Source: an uncultured Oscillospiraceae bacterium (GTDB taxonomy: Bacteria; Bacillota; Clostridia; Oscillospirales; Oscillospiraceae). Taken from it: a stretch of 64,000 bases of DNA. Below the pieces are notes generated by a model. That model had not been told where the DNA came from and made no database searches. It worked only from the letters and a program-made list of their open reading frames with translations. Below are positions 31,584 to 39,983 of the stretch, in pieces (the stretch's first letter is position 1; each line of letters opens with the position of its first letter). Location: positions 1 to 64,000 of the forward strand of contig CAKTOF010000007.1 of NCBI GenBank assembly GCA_934589675.1, given 5' to 3'. Both the position numbers and the translations under genes were made by a program.

Positions 31584-31625
31584 AAAAAAAGCCGTTCCGG
31601 CGTAGACGCCGGAGCGGCTTTTTCA
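31584..31625. terminator. Terminator of the comEC-ydcF operon
   Basis: A7 then a 13-bp stem (31591-31603 with 31606-31618, one wobble) and T5: terminates the minus-strand operon after the YdcF-like gene and may stop plus-strand readthrough. Confidence 0.9.
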
Positions 31626-31632
31626 CTTTGAT

Positions 31633-32223
31633 CTACGCGGCCTGCACGAGCGCCTTCAGCAGCGCGGGCACCTCGCGGAAGCTGTAAAAGAGCTTGTACG
31701 GGTATGGCGTCGTGCGGCTTCCGAGGGCGCAGGTGTCTATGCCGAGCGAGCGGGCGATGAACTGCGCGCGGCACAGATGGAACTCGCTCGAGATGATGCA
31801 CGCTGTTCCGTCGCCAAGGCCGAGCGAGGACGCGACAGCCTTGGCGTTGATGAGATTTTCGCGCGTTGTGGTCGAGCGATCTTCCATGCAGACGCGCGTC
31901 ATGTCCGCGCCGTGCGCGGCGAGATAGTCGTACATCGCCTGCGCCTCGCTGATCCCCTCGTCCGGGCCCTGACCGCCGCAGACGATGACGGGCGCCGATT
32001 CGTTCAGCTCCATGAACCAGAGCGCCGCATCAAGCCGCGCGCGCAGCGCGCGCGACGGCGTCGTCCCGTTCACCTTCGCGCCGAGCACGACGGCGTAGTC
32101 GGCCTCCGCGGCCGCCGCGGCATCCCCGCCGGCCCAGGACTGCATGACGCCGACGGAGATCACGACCACGATGACGCCGATCGCAACGAGCGACGCGAGC
32201 ACTCTCTGCCACCGCCGCCTCAT
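31633..32223 (-). CDS. YdcF/SanA-like DUF218 membrane protein
   Basis: 196 residues from ATG 32223, chosen because it overlaps the ABC-F stop as ATGA. One N-terminal membrane helix (about 8-30) precedes a DUF218 domain with YAVVLGAKVNGTTPSRALRAR, IVCGGQG, EDRSTTTREN and SSEFHLCRA. This family (SanA/YdcF/ElyC) is linked to envelope integrity and SAM-like ligand binding, without settled chemistry. It is the last gene in the comEC operon. Confidence 0.85.
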   Translation of the reverse strand: MRRRWQRVLASLVAIGVIVVVISVGVMQSWAGGDAAAAAEADYAVVLGAKVNGTTPSRALRARLDAALWFMELNESAPVIVCGGQGPDEGISEAQAMYDYLAAHGADMTRVCMEDRSTTTRENLINAKAVASSLGLGDGTACIISSEFHLCRAQFIARSLGIDTCALGSRTTPYPYKLFYSFREVPALLKALVQAA

Positions 32224-34109
32224 GGCTGCCCCTCCAAAAGCGCAGCAAGCTCTTCCCACTGCGCATAGAGCGCCGCAAGCGCCTCGTCCGACGCAGCCTT
32301 TTCCTCCATCAGGCGGCCAAGCTCCTGAAAATCCGTCGCAGCAGCGGAGATTTTCTCGTCATAGGCGGCGTTTTCCTGCTCGGCCTTTTCGATCTCGCGT
32401 TCGAGGCGCGCGAGCTGCTTGTCGAGGCCATAGGTGTTCTTTGGCTTCTCTTTTTTCTCCTTTTTGGGCGCGGGCGCGGCGGGCGCGGACTGCCGCGCGG
32501 CGGCCTCATGCTCCTTGATGGAGCGGTATTTCTGGTACCCGCACGGAAAATCGCGGATCTTCTTGTCCTCCAGCTCCCAGATGCGCGTGGCGAAGCTGTC
32601 GACAAAGTAGCGGTCGTGCGAGACGAAGATGAGCGCGCCCTCATAGTCGCCGAGCGCCTCCTCGATCCACTCGCGCGCGGGGATGTCGAGGTGGTTCGTC
32701 GGCTCGTCGAGGATCAGCAGGTTGATCTTCGCGTCCATGAGCATGCAAAGCCGCAGGCGCATCTGCTCGCCGCCGGAGAGCATGGACACGGTCTTGAATA
32801 CATCGTCGCCGGAAAAGAGGAACGAGCCGAGGCGGTTTCGCGCCGTCTGCGTGTCGCAGCCGGCCTCATAGAGCATTGTGTCGAGCAGCGTGCGCTCCGG
32901 GTGGTCGAAGCGGATGATCTGCGGCAGGTACGCTTTTTTGACGGCGGGGCCGTACTTCACGCGGCCGGTATCCGGCGTCTGCTCCTGCAATAAGATCTTC
33001 AGAAACGTCGATTTTCCCGCGCCGTTGTCGCCGAGAAAGGCGATGCGCTCGCCGCCGCCGACGCGAAGCTCGACGTCGGAAAACAGCAGCCGGTCGCCGA
33101 ACGACTTGGAAAGATCCCGCACGGAGAGGACTTCGTCTCCATGGAATTCTTTCTCGCCGAAGCGCGCGCGCAGCGTCTTTTCCGTCTTCGGCCGCTCCGT
33201 TTTTTCGATGCGGTCGATGCGGTGCTGGATGCTCATGGCGCGGCGGTAGAGCGTGCGGTTGTTGATGCCCCAGCCCTTCATGCGCTCCATCGTGTAGGAA
33301 AGCTGCGCGATCTTCTCCTGCTCCTGCTCGTACATCTTGAGTTGGAGGTCAAACCGCCGCTGGCGCTCTTCGACATAGAACGAGTAGTTGCCGGAGTAAA
33401 ACTCCGCCTTGCCGGCAGACAGCTCGATGATGCGGTCCACGACGCGGTCAAGAAAATACCGGTCGTGCGAGATGGTGAGCACCGTTCCCTTAAACTGCAA
33501 AATATACTCCTCGAGCCACTCCGTCGCGTGCAGGTCGAGGTGGTTCGTCGGCTCGTCGAGCAGCAGGATGTCCGTTTTTTCAAGCAGAAGCCGCGCGAGG
33601 TTCACGCGCGTTTTTTCGCCGCCGGAGAGCGCGTCGAACTGCCGGACGCGCATATCCTCCGGGATGGACAGGCCGTTGCAGATCTTGTCGACGTTCATGT
33701 CCATCTCATACCCGCCGCCGGACGTGTAGCGCGCGAGCAGACTGTCGTACTGCTTTAAGACGGACGGAGAGTCGTCGAGCGCCATCTGCTGCTCGAGCTG
33801 CTGCATCCTGGCGAAAATGTCGTCGAGCTCGCGGAACGCCGTGCGCAGCACCTGCTCGACGGTATAGCCGGCCGGAAAGCGCGGGATCTGCGAGATGAGG
33901 CCGACCTTTTTGCCGGGGGCGATCATGATGTCGCCCTCGTCCTCCGAAATTTCGCCCGTCAGCAGTCGGAACAGCGTCGTCTTGCCCGCGCCGTTGCGGC
34001 CGAGAATGCCGACGACCTCGCCGGAATCGACAGTGAACGACAGGCCGTCGAGTATATTTTTATCCTTTTCAAAGGCTTTTTTCAGATTTTGTACTGATAG
34101 ATCGATCAT
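32220..34109 (-). CDS. ABC-F family ATP-binding protein
   Basis: 629-residue soluble tandem ATPase of the ribosome-associated ABC-F type. Two ABC cassettes (Walker A GRNGAGKTT near 37 and GDNGAGKST near 345; signatures LSGGEKTRVNLARLLL and LSGGEQMRLRL; LLDEPTNHLD twice) flank the interdomain linker (about 240-310), which contacts the tRNA exit/peptidyl centre. A coiled-coil C-terminal extension (about 540-625) is rich in Lys/Glu. Resistance function cannot be inferred. It overlaps the RNase M5 stop by ATGA. Confidence 0.93.
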   Translation of the reverse strand: MIDLSVQNLKKAFEKDKNILDGLSFTVDSGEVVGILGRNGAGKTTLFRLLTGEISEDEGDIMIAPGKKVGLISQIPRFPAGYTVEQVLRTAFRELDDIFARMQQLEQQMALDDSPSVLKQYDSLLARYTSGGGYEMDMNVDKICNGLSIPEDMRVRQFDALSGGEKTRVNLARLLLEKTDILLLDEPTNHLDLHATEWLEEYILQFKGTVLTISHDRYFLDRVVDRIIELSAGKAEFYSGNYSFYVEERQRRFDLQLKMYEQEQEKIAQLSYTMERMKGWGINNRTLYRRAMSIQHRIDRIEKTERPKTEKTLRARFGEKEFHGDEVLSVRDLSKSFGDRLLFSDVELRVGGGERIAFLGDNGAGKSTFLKILLQEQTPDTGRVKYGPAVKKAYLPQIIRFDHPERTLLDTMLYEAGCDTQTARNRLGSFLFSGDDVFKTVSMLSGGEQMRLRLCMLMDAKINLLILDEPTNHLDIPAREWIEEALGDYEGALIFVSHDRYFVDSFATRIWELEDKKIRDFPCGYQKYRSIKEHEAAARQSAPAAPAPKKEKKEKPKNTYGLDKQLARLEREIEKAEQENAAYDEKISAAATDFQELGRLMEEKAASDEALAALYAQWEELAALLEGQP

Positions 34110-34699
34110 TGGTCTTCTCCCTGTGTCAGTTCGAGAAATTCTTCGCGGGTCAGCATGAGATTGAGCGCGTCCAGCATCGCGTTTGCGCCGATGTGCTCGG
34201 GCAGGCCGAGCTGTTTTTTGAGATGTTCGCGCTTTTGGGCGCTGCCCAGGCCGGACAGGCCGGCGGAAAAGAGGTCTGCCTTCGTGATGGGCGCGCCGCG
34301 CTCTGCGGCTTCGTCCTCGCCCTCGACCGTCGCGCCCGCGCGCAGCAGCGCCTGCACGATGACGTCCGGGCGCATACCCTCGACGCCGAGCTTGCCCTCT
34401 TTGCCGGGGCGCGATTTGCGCTTTTCCTTGCCGGGGATGTCGGGGATGTAGGCGTGCTTGACCCGCTCCTTCGGCAGCGCGCCCTTTAAGTAGCTTCGGA
34501 TGACGAAGCCCGCGCCGTCGGAGTCCGTGAAGAGGATGAGCCCGCGCTTTTCGGCGACGGCGCGCAGAAATTTCAGCTTCTCCCGGTCGTTCATGATGCC
34601 GAAGCCGTCCGTTGTAAAAATGGCGGCGTCCACGATCTGGGAGAGCGTATTTTTGTCATAGCGGCCCTCGACAACGATGGCCTCGCGAATTTTAAGCAC
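34106..34699 (-). CDS. rnmV: Ribonuclease M5-like Toprim protein
   Basis: 197 residues. The Toprim domain starts IREAIVVEGRYDKNTL (catalytic Glu in VEGRYD) and has the DSD motif in LFTDSDGAG. A C-terminal helical region (PITKADLFSAGLSG, then the LLTREEF terminus) is the RNase M5 extension. It matures 5S rRNA. It overlaps holA by 8 nt and is coupled to the ABC-F gene. Confidence 0.9.
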   Translation of the reverse strand: MLKIREAIVVEGRYDKNTLSQIVDAAIFTTDGFGIMNDREKLKFLRAVAEKRGLILFTDSDGAGFVIRSYLKGALPKERVKHAYIPDIPGKEKRKSRPGKEGKLGVEGMRPDVIVQALLRAGATVEGEDEAAERGAPITKADLFSAGLSGLGSAQKREHLKKQLGLPEHIGANAMLDALNLMLTREEFLELTQGEDQ

Positions 34700-35738
34700 G
34701 GCCAGCCTCCTGCGCGAGCTGCGCCACTAGAAGCTCCAGAAGCCGCTCCGGGTCGTCGGCCGACGATTTGAGCCGGTAGTCCGTCTCCATGCACAAAACA
34801 ACTGCCCGGTCGCACCACTGCCGCGGGAATTTCCGCGCGGCGGCCATGCTCTTCTGCGCGGCGAACGGCTTGACGCCCGTCAGGTTCGCCAGCGCGTCCG
34901 GCCCCTTGCCGCGCGCCATGAGCGTGTGCGCCGCGCTCATGCGCCGGAGGTTCGAGCCGATGGCCGCAAGCACGGGGATCGGCTCGGTCTGCATGGCCAG
35001 CACCTCGGAGAGCTTTTTGAGCGCACCGTCAAAGTCGCGCTGTGCCATGGCGTCCGTGATGTCGAACACCTGCGCATCCAGGCTTTTTTCCACGACCATG
35101 TCGATGTCCGTCTTTTCGATCTCGTCGCCGGAGGCAAACGACGCGACCTTTGCGACCTCGGAGACGATGGAGCTGAGCGTGCCGTCCGTCAGAAAGACGA
35201 GATACTCGGCAAGGCGCGTGTCGATGCGCTTGCCCGCCTGACGGAAGCGGCGGACGATCCATGCGGCCAGCTCGCTCTGGCTCTGGCGGACAAACTCGAC
35301 GGCGTGCCCGTGCTCGCGCAGCGCAGCGGTCAGCTTTTTCAGGCGGCCGTCGGGCTTATATGCCACCGTGTCGAACACGAACACGAGGCAGACGTACTCC
35401 GGCAGGTCGGAAAAGAGCGCCGTCAGGCGCGTCCGGTCGGCCTCCGGTGCAGCGAACAGATCGTAGTCGTCCACCTCGACCAGACTGCGCTCTGCCATCA
35501 TCGGCAGCGCCTCGACCGCAGCGCTCAGCTCGTCGAGATCGAGCGCGCGGCCGTCAAGGCGATGGACATTGAACTCCGCGGCCGGGCCGCCGGTGAACAG
35601 GCCGCGCAGCTTTCCGAGATAGTATTCCCGCAGATAGCTCTCCTCGCCGTAGAAAAGATACAGCTGTGCGGGGTCGCCCGCGCGGATGGCGGCCTTGAGC
35701 GATGCATATTCCGCGCCGGATTGCTGTTTGAGCGCCAT
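34692..35738 (-). CDS. holA: DNA polymerase III delta subunit
   Basis: 348 residues, starting from ATG 35738 (SD CAGGAGGTAGCG). Clamp-loader subunit that opens the beta clamp. Domain I holds LYLFYGEESYLREYYL and the conserved VEVDDYDLF region; LVFVFDTVAYKPDGRLKK and the C-terminal collar helices (LAAIGSNLRRMSAAHTL) fit HolA. It follows comEC by 4 nt, the usual comEC-holA order. Confidence 0.95.
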   Translation of the reverse strand: MALKQQSGAEYASLKAAIRAGDPAQLYLFYGEESYLREYYLGKLRGLFTGGPAAEFNVHRLDGRALDLDELSAAVEALPMMAERSLVEVDDYDLFAAPEADRTRLTALFSDLPEYVCLVFVFDTVAYKPDGRLKKLTAALREHGHAVEFVRQSQSELAAWIVRRFRQAGKRIDTRLAEYLVFLTDGTLSSIVSEVAKVASFASGDEIEKTDIDMVVEKSLDAQVFDITDAMAQRDFDGALKKLSEVLAMQTEPIPVLAAIGSNLRRMSAAHTLMARGKGPDALANLTGVKPFAAQKSMAAARKFPRQWCDRAVVLCMETDYRLKSSADDPERLLELLVAQLAQEAGRA

Positions 35739-35742
35739 GGCG

Positions 35743-37977
35743 CTACCTCCTGACTGTGATGTTGCCGCACTGATCCGTCCGGAACGCCTCTGCGCCCGCG
35801 TCCGCGATGCGGCGGAGCGTTTCCTCAGCCGGATGGCCGTAGCGGTTTTGCCCGACGGAGACGAGCACGACCTCCGGCGTCGTCTGCGCAAGCAGCGCAG
35901 CGCCGGTTGCATATTTCGAGCCGTGGTGGCCCGCGATGAGCACATCGAGATCCGGGATCTCGTGCAGCGACAGCAGGCGCTCTTCAAGGTCTGCATCCAT
36001 GTCGCCTGTAATGAGCGCGTTCAGCCCGCCGGTGAAGAGCACACAGAGCCCGGCGCGGTTGTCGCTTCCGCGCGAGACAGGCGCAAACGCCGTCACGCCG
36101 CCGGGCAATCTCAGGTCCTCTGTCACGACATACACCGCCGCGCCGGCCGCCTCCGCGGCCGACAGCACCGCATCGCGCTCCTCCGGCTCGTCCGCATACG
36201 CGGGAACATACACGGCTGCGACCTCCATGCGGTGAAATAGCTCCGCCACACCGCAGGTGTGGTCGGAATCAAAGTGCGTAATGATGAGCGCATCGACCGT
36301 CTCCGCGCCGCCGTCTTTCAGAAATTGCGCGCACGCTTCCCCCGGAGCGCTGCTGCCGCCGCAGTCGACGACCGTTCGCACGCCGCCCGACTCAAGCACG
36401 ATGCACTGTCCCTGCCCGACGTCCAGCGCCGTCACGGACGCGCCCGTGCGCGAAAATCCGGTAAGGGCGAGGCTCAGTATGAGCGTCAGCGCGACGGAGC
36501 AGAGCGGTATGACCGGCCGCTTCCTCAGCGGCCTGCATACGCACAGCGAAACGACGACGGCATACGCAAACAGCAGCCACAGCTGCACATACGGCGACGC
36601 GGTGCCGATCTGCGCATATGGGGCGCGCGCAAGGACGCGGCAGACGGCGAGGACATAGCGGACAATGCGGCTGTCCGCCCACGCGATGGCAAGTGCCGCA
36701 GGCATGCACGCGAACGCTGCCGCCGCCGCGGCGATCCCGAGAATGAAACACACCGACACGACCGGCACGATGAGCAGATTGGCCAGCGGCCCGATGAGCG
36801 ACACCGTGCCGAACCAGTACGCCATCAGCGGCGTCGTCAGCACGAGCGCAGAAGCCGTCGTCGCGAGCACGCCGAGGAAAAACCGCGCCATGCGGGCAAG
36901 CATCCGGCTGCGCTTTTGCAGCACCTCCACGCGGCACCAGCAAGCGAGCGCGGCGTTCAGCCGCACATAGAGCAGCAAAATGCCCGCCGTTGCGGCAAAC
37001 GAGAGCTGAAGGCCGATGTTTGCGATCGAAAACGGGTCAGCCAGCAGCATGAGCGCAAGCGCTGCGCCGAGCGACGTCGGCGAGTCGGCCTCGCGCGAGA
37101 AAAGCGGCGCAGCCAGCGCAAACGCATACACGATGCCCGCGCGCATGACGCCGGGCGTGCCGCCGATGAACGCGATGAACAGCACCGCCGCCGGAACACC
37201 GATGAGCGCCCGCCGCCGTCTGCCGCGCAGCGCAAAGAGCAAAAAACCGAGCAGGATCGACACGTGCATCCCCGAGACGGAGACGACGTGATACACCCCG
37301 CAGATGCGAAGGTCAGCTGCGGCCTCGTCGGAAAGGCCGCTTCGCTCGCCTGTGAGCAGCGCGGTCATAAACCCCGCGGTGTCCGCCGGGAACACGGAGG
37401 CGAGCTTCTCCTGTACCGCCATGCGCCAGAGCGCCGGGCGGCAGCGCAGCGGGGCGCGCTCCGGCCGGGTGACGGTCAGAGCGCCCTTTGCATAAAGGGC
37501 GGCGCGGCAGCCATATGCAGCGAACGTAAGGTCGCTGGAGTCTTCGAGCGGCCGAACGGCGCGGATGCGTCCCTCCGCTGCAACGCTGTCGCCCGGGCGA
37601 AGCTCCGTCTCCGGGTCGTCGTAATACAGCCGCGCCTTTATGCTTCGGCCGGCAAGCTCCGTGCGGATGAACGCATACGCGCCGTAATCTGTCCGGACGG
37701 GCGCTGCGATGACCGTTCCCTCGATCGCCGCGCTTTCCGCTGCCGGGACATCATAAAACGCCGCATCAAACGCGCCCGTCCACAAGATCCCGGCCGCAAG
37801 GCCAGCGAGCACGCATACGGCCGAACGGAGCCTCCTCTGCCTCAGGCAGCCGAGCGCAATGGACGCAGCTGCGAGCACGCCCGCCGCGACGCCCGCAGCC
37901 GGGAGCGGCAGCGTCAGGTACGCACACAGCGCGCAGCCGAGCGCAAACGGGAACGACACCCACGCCACAAACCGCAT
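35743..37977 (-). CDS. comEC: ComEC/Rec2 DNA internalization channel
   Basis: 744-residue polytopic membrane protein for uptake of transforming single-stranded DNA. The N terminus has helices and an OB-like DUF4131 region (about 80-180). The competence domain follows (CGVYHVVSVSGMHVSILLGFLL, about 225-470), and the C-terminal metallo-beta-lactamase-like domain has ALDVGQGQCIVLESGG, ITHFDSDHTCG, ITGDMD and GHHGSKYATG (about 510-744), so metal ligands are intact. No ComEA gene is adjacent. First gene of the operon ending at 31633. Confidence 0.95.
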   Translation of the reverse strand: MRFVAWVSFPFALGCALCAYLTLPLPAAGVAAGVLAAASIALGCLRQRRLRSAVCVLAGLAAGILWTGAFDAAFYDVPAAESAAIEGTVIAAPVRTDYGAYAFIRTELAGRSIKARLYYDDPETELRPGDSVAAEGRIRAVRPLEDSSDLTFAAYGCRAALYAKGALTVTRPERAPLRCRPALWRMAVQEKLASVFPADTAGFMTALLTGERSGLSDEAAADLRICGVYHVVSVSGMHVSILLGFLLFALRGRRRRALIGVPAAVLFIAFIGGTPGVMRAGIVYAFALAAPLFSREADSPTSLGAALALMLLADPFSIANIGLQLSFAATAGILLLYVRLNAALACWCRVEVLQKRSRMLARMARFFLGVLATTASALVLTTPLMAYWFGTVSLIGPLANLLIVPVVSVCFILGIAAAAAAFACMPAALAIAWADSRIVRYVLAVCRVLARAPYAQIGTASPYVQLWLLFAYAVVVSLCVCRPLRKRPVIPLCSVALTLILSLALTGFSRTGASVTALDVGQGQCIVLESGGVRTVVDCGGSSAPGEACAQFLKDGGAETVDALIITHFDSDHTCGVAELFHRMEVAAVYVPAYADEPEERDAVLSAAEAAGAAVYVVTEDLRLPGGVTAFAPVSRGSDNRAGLCVLFTGGLNALITGDMDADLEERLLSLHEIPDLDVLIAGHHGSKYATGAALLAQTTPEVVLVSVGQNRYGHPAEETLRRIADAGAEAFRTDQCGNITVRR

Positions 37978-38023
37978 CTGCGCTCACCTGTCCTCACAGC
38001 CACAAAAATCGTCGATATTTTGT

Positions 38024-38052
38024 ATTTTACCACAGACCGGCGCGCAAGTAAA
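38024..38052 (-). promoter_or_regulatory. Promoter of the comEC operon
   Basis: Minus-strand -35 TTTACT (38047-38052), 17-bp spacer, -10 TAAAAT (38024-38029). Confidence 0.8.
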
Positions 38053-38075
38053 CGCCCGGCTCGCAAAGAAAATCC

Positions 38076-38104
38076 TTGCATACAAATTGTGTTTGTACTA
38101 TACT
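38076..38104 (+). promoter_or_regulatory. Promoter of the MATE gene with a spacer palindrome
   Basis: -35 TTGCAT (38076-38081), 17-bp spacer, -10 TATACT (38099-38104). The spacer is a dyad, TACAAA-ttgtg-TTTGTA (38081-38097), a candidate repressor site. Confidence 0.8.
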
Positions 38105-38135
38105 ACCAGAGAGAATGAGACTTGGAGGATCCGTC

Positions 38136-39509
38136 ATGCAGCTATTTGTACGCGACTCCCGCTTTTACAAGACGATGCTCGCCATCGCTATCCCCATCTC
38201 CCTGCAATCGCTCGTGTCGTTCTGCGTCAACCTCATCGACACGATCATGCTCGGCCAGCTCGGCGAGATCGCGCTGTCCGGCTCGTCGCTCGGCTCGAGC
38301 TTTTATTACATCATCTCCACGATCTGCATGGGGCTCGGCGGCGGCGCGGGCGTCATCACGGCGCAGTACTGGGGCCGGCGCGACTTGAAGGCCGTGCGCA
38401 CGATGAGCGCCATCTGCATCAAGCTGACCGTCGCGCTGTGCGCGCTGCTCACGGCGGCGTGCGCCATCTTCCCCACGCAGATCCTGCGGATCTACACGTC
38501 GGACGCCGAGGTCATCACCGCGGGCGCAAGCTATCTGCGCGTGCTGTCGGCCACGGTGCTCTTTTCGGGGCTGACGAGCTCGCTGACGCAGATCCTGCGC
38601 TCGGTCGGCATCGCGCGCGTGCCGATGTTTGCAAGCCTTGGCGCGTGCCTAGTGAACATTTTCTTCAACTGGGTGTTCATCTTCGGCCACCTCGGCTCGC
38701 CCGCCATGGGCATCGTCGGCGCGGCGTGGGGCACGAACTGCGCGCGCGTTTTCGAGTTCGCCATCATCGCCGTGTGCCTTCTGACCGACCGGAACATCGG
38801 CTTCCGCCTGCCGCACCTGAAGCTCTTCGACCGCGACATTTTCAGCCGCTTTTTAAAGTCTGGCATCCCCGTGCTCATCTCCGACCTTATCTATACGATC
38901 GGCAACCAGCTCGTCACGGTCGTCATCGGCCACTGCGGCGCGGTGTTCACGGCGGCCAACTCCATCGCAAATCAGGTCAGCCTCGTGCTGCACGCGCTGT
39001 TCATCGGCGTGGCAAGCTCCTCGTCCACGCTCGTCGGAAACGCCGTCGGCGCGGGCGAGTACCAGCGCGCCTACGACGAAAGCCGCACGTTTCTGGTGCT
39101 GTGCACGCTGCTCGGCTGCGTGAGCGCGGCGCTGCTTCTGCTGCTGCGCACGCCGGTGCTGTCCATCTTCAAGGTCACGGAGCAGACATCGCACTTCGCC
39201 CGCCAGATGCTGACGATCCAGGCGTTTCTGCTCATCATTACGCCGAGCGCCGCGGCGCTTTCAAAGGGCATATTGCGCGGCGGCGGCGACACGCGCTTTC
39301 TCATCCTCGGCGACACGATCTCAACGTACCTCATGGTGCCGTTCGGCGTGCTGGCCGCATTTGTGCTCAACAGCCCGATCTGGGTCATCTACCTTGTGCT
39401 CAAGCTCGATATGGTCGGGCGCTTTCTCATCTGCTTTGCCCGCTTCCGCTCCAAAAAGTGGATCCGCGACGTCACCCGCGGCGAAAGCGGGACGGCGGTC
39501 AAGCTCTGA
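38136..39509 (+). CDS. MATE family efflux transporter
   Basis: 457 residues with twelve membrane helices. The start at 38136 follows TTGGAGGATCC. N-terminal half motifs include NLIDTIMLGQLGEIALSGSSLG and CMGLGGGAGVITAQYWGRRD; the second half repeats the pattern in AANSIANQVSLVLHALFIGVAS and STLVGNAVGAG. It exports cationic compounds by Na+ or H+ exchange, but the substrate is unknown. Monocistronic. Confidence 0.93.
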   Translation: MQLFVRDSRFYKTMLAIAIPISLQSLVSFCVNLIDTIMLGQLGEIALSGSSLGSSFYYIISTICMGLGGGAGVITAQYWGRRDLKAVRTMSAICIKLTVALCALLTAACAIFPTQILRIYTSDAEVITAGASYLRVLSATVLFSGLTSSLTQILRSVGIARVPMFASLGACLVNIFFNWVFIFGHLGSPAMGIVGAAWGTNCARVFEFAIIAVCLLTDRNIGFRLPHLKLFDRDIFSRFLKSGIPVLISDLIYTIGNQLVTVVIGHCGAVFTAANSIANQVSLVLHALFIGVASSSSTLVGNAVGAGEYQRAYDESRTFLVLCTLLGCVSAALLLLLRTPVLSIFKVTEQTSHFARQMLTIQAFLLIITPSAAALSKGILRGGGDTRFLILGDTISTYLMVPFGVLAAFVLNSPIWVIYLVLKLDMVGRFLICFARFRSKKWIRDVTRGESGTAVKL

Positions 39510-39512
39510 TGC

Positions 39513-39555
39513 AAAAAAACGCTCCGCACGGCACACGCCGTGCGGAGCGTTTTTT
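39513..39555 (+). terminator. Terminator of the MATE gene
   Basis: A7, 13-bp perfect stem (39520-39532 with 39537-39549, loop ACAC), then T6. Confidence 0.95.
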
Positions 39556-39599
39556 GGATGCTGCGATTCTGGGGAAGCGCCCTGTAGGGCGGCTCATAC

Positions 39600-39745
39600 C
39601 CGCCCACAGCCGATTGCGGCGTGCGATAACAAAAAAACGTGTCATCCTGAGCGGAGCGTCAGCGGAGTCGAAGGATCTGCCCGATTACGGTGCACCGATT
39701 GTGGTCCTGCGCTCAGAAAGAACCGCACGCCGATTGCGGCCCGCG
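39600..39745. repeat. Short-repeat region with CCGATTGCGG motifs and a TCATCCTGAGCGGAGCG repeat
   Basis: Four near-copies of CCGATTGCGG (39610, 39681, 39695, 39730) surround a TGTCATCCTGAGCGGAGCG...GTCGAAGGATCT repeat (39639-39678), a type of short interspersed sequence widespread in bacterial genomes. No SD-preceded ORF is present. Confidence 0.6.
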
Positions 39746-39748
39746 CCA

Positions 39749-39959
39749 AAGGCTCCCCTGTGCAAGGGGAGCTGTCGCCGAAGGCGACTGAGGGGTTGTA
39801 AGGTCAGATTTTGAAAAAGGCCAATTAGCTGGGCTGCACCTGTAGAGCCGCCCCTGCGGTTTTGTGTGTCTGAATTGGCACATCACAGACCCTTCGGCCT
39901 ACAACCCCTCCGTCACGGCCGTTCCGGCCGTGACACCTCCCCTTGCACAGGGGAGGCTT
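39749..39959. repeat. Composite palindromic intergenic element, copy 2
   Basis: Starts with module A (39749-39800), contains module B (TGTGTGTCTGAATTGGCACAT, about 39861-39885) and ends with an inverted A copy (39900-39959: TACAACCCCTCCGTCACGGCC ... CCTTGCACAGGGGAGGC). Same layout as 13729-13935, but with intact ends, so the terminal inverted repeats are clearer here. Confidence 0.75.
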
Positions 39960-39983
39960 GGGCGCGTTACCGTGACCGCGTCC

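Noticed and set aside
36259..38118. Antisense open frame (619 codons) over comEC
   Set aside because: Arg-rich low-complexity product and no SD; ComEC on the minus strand has all family motifs.
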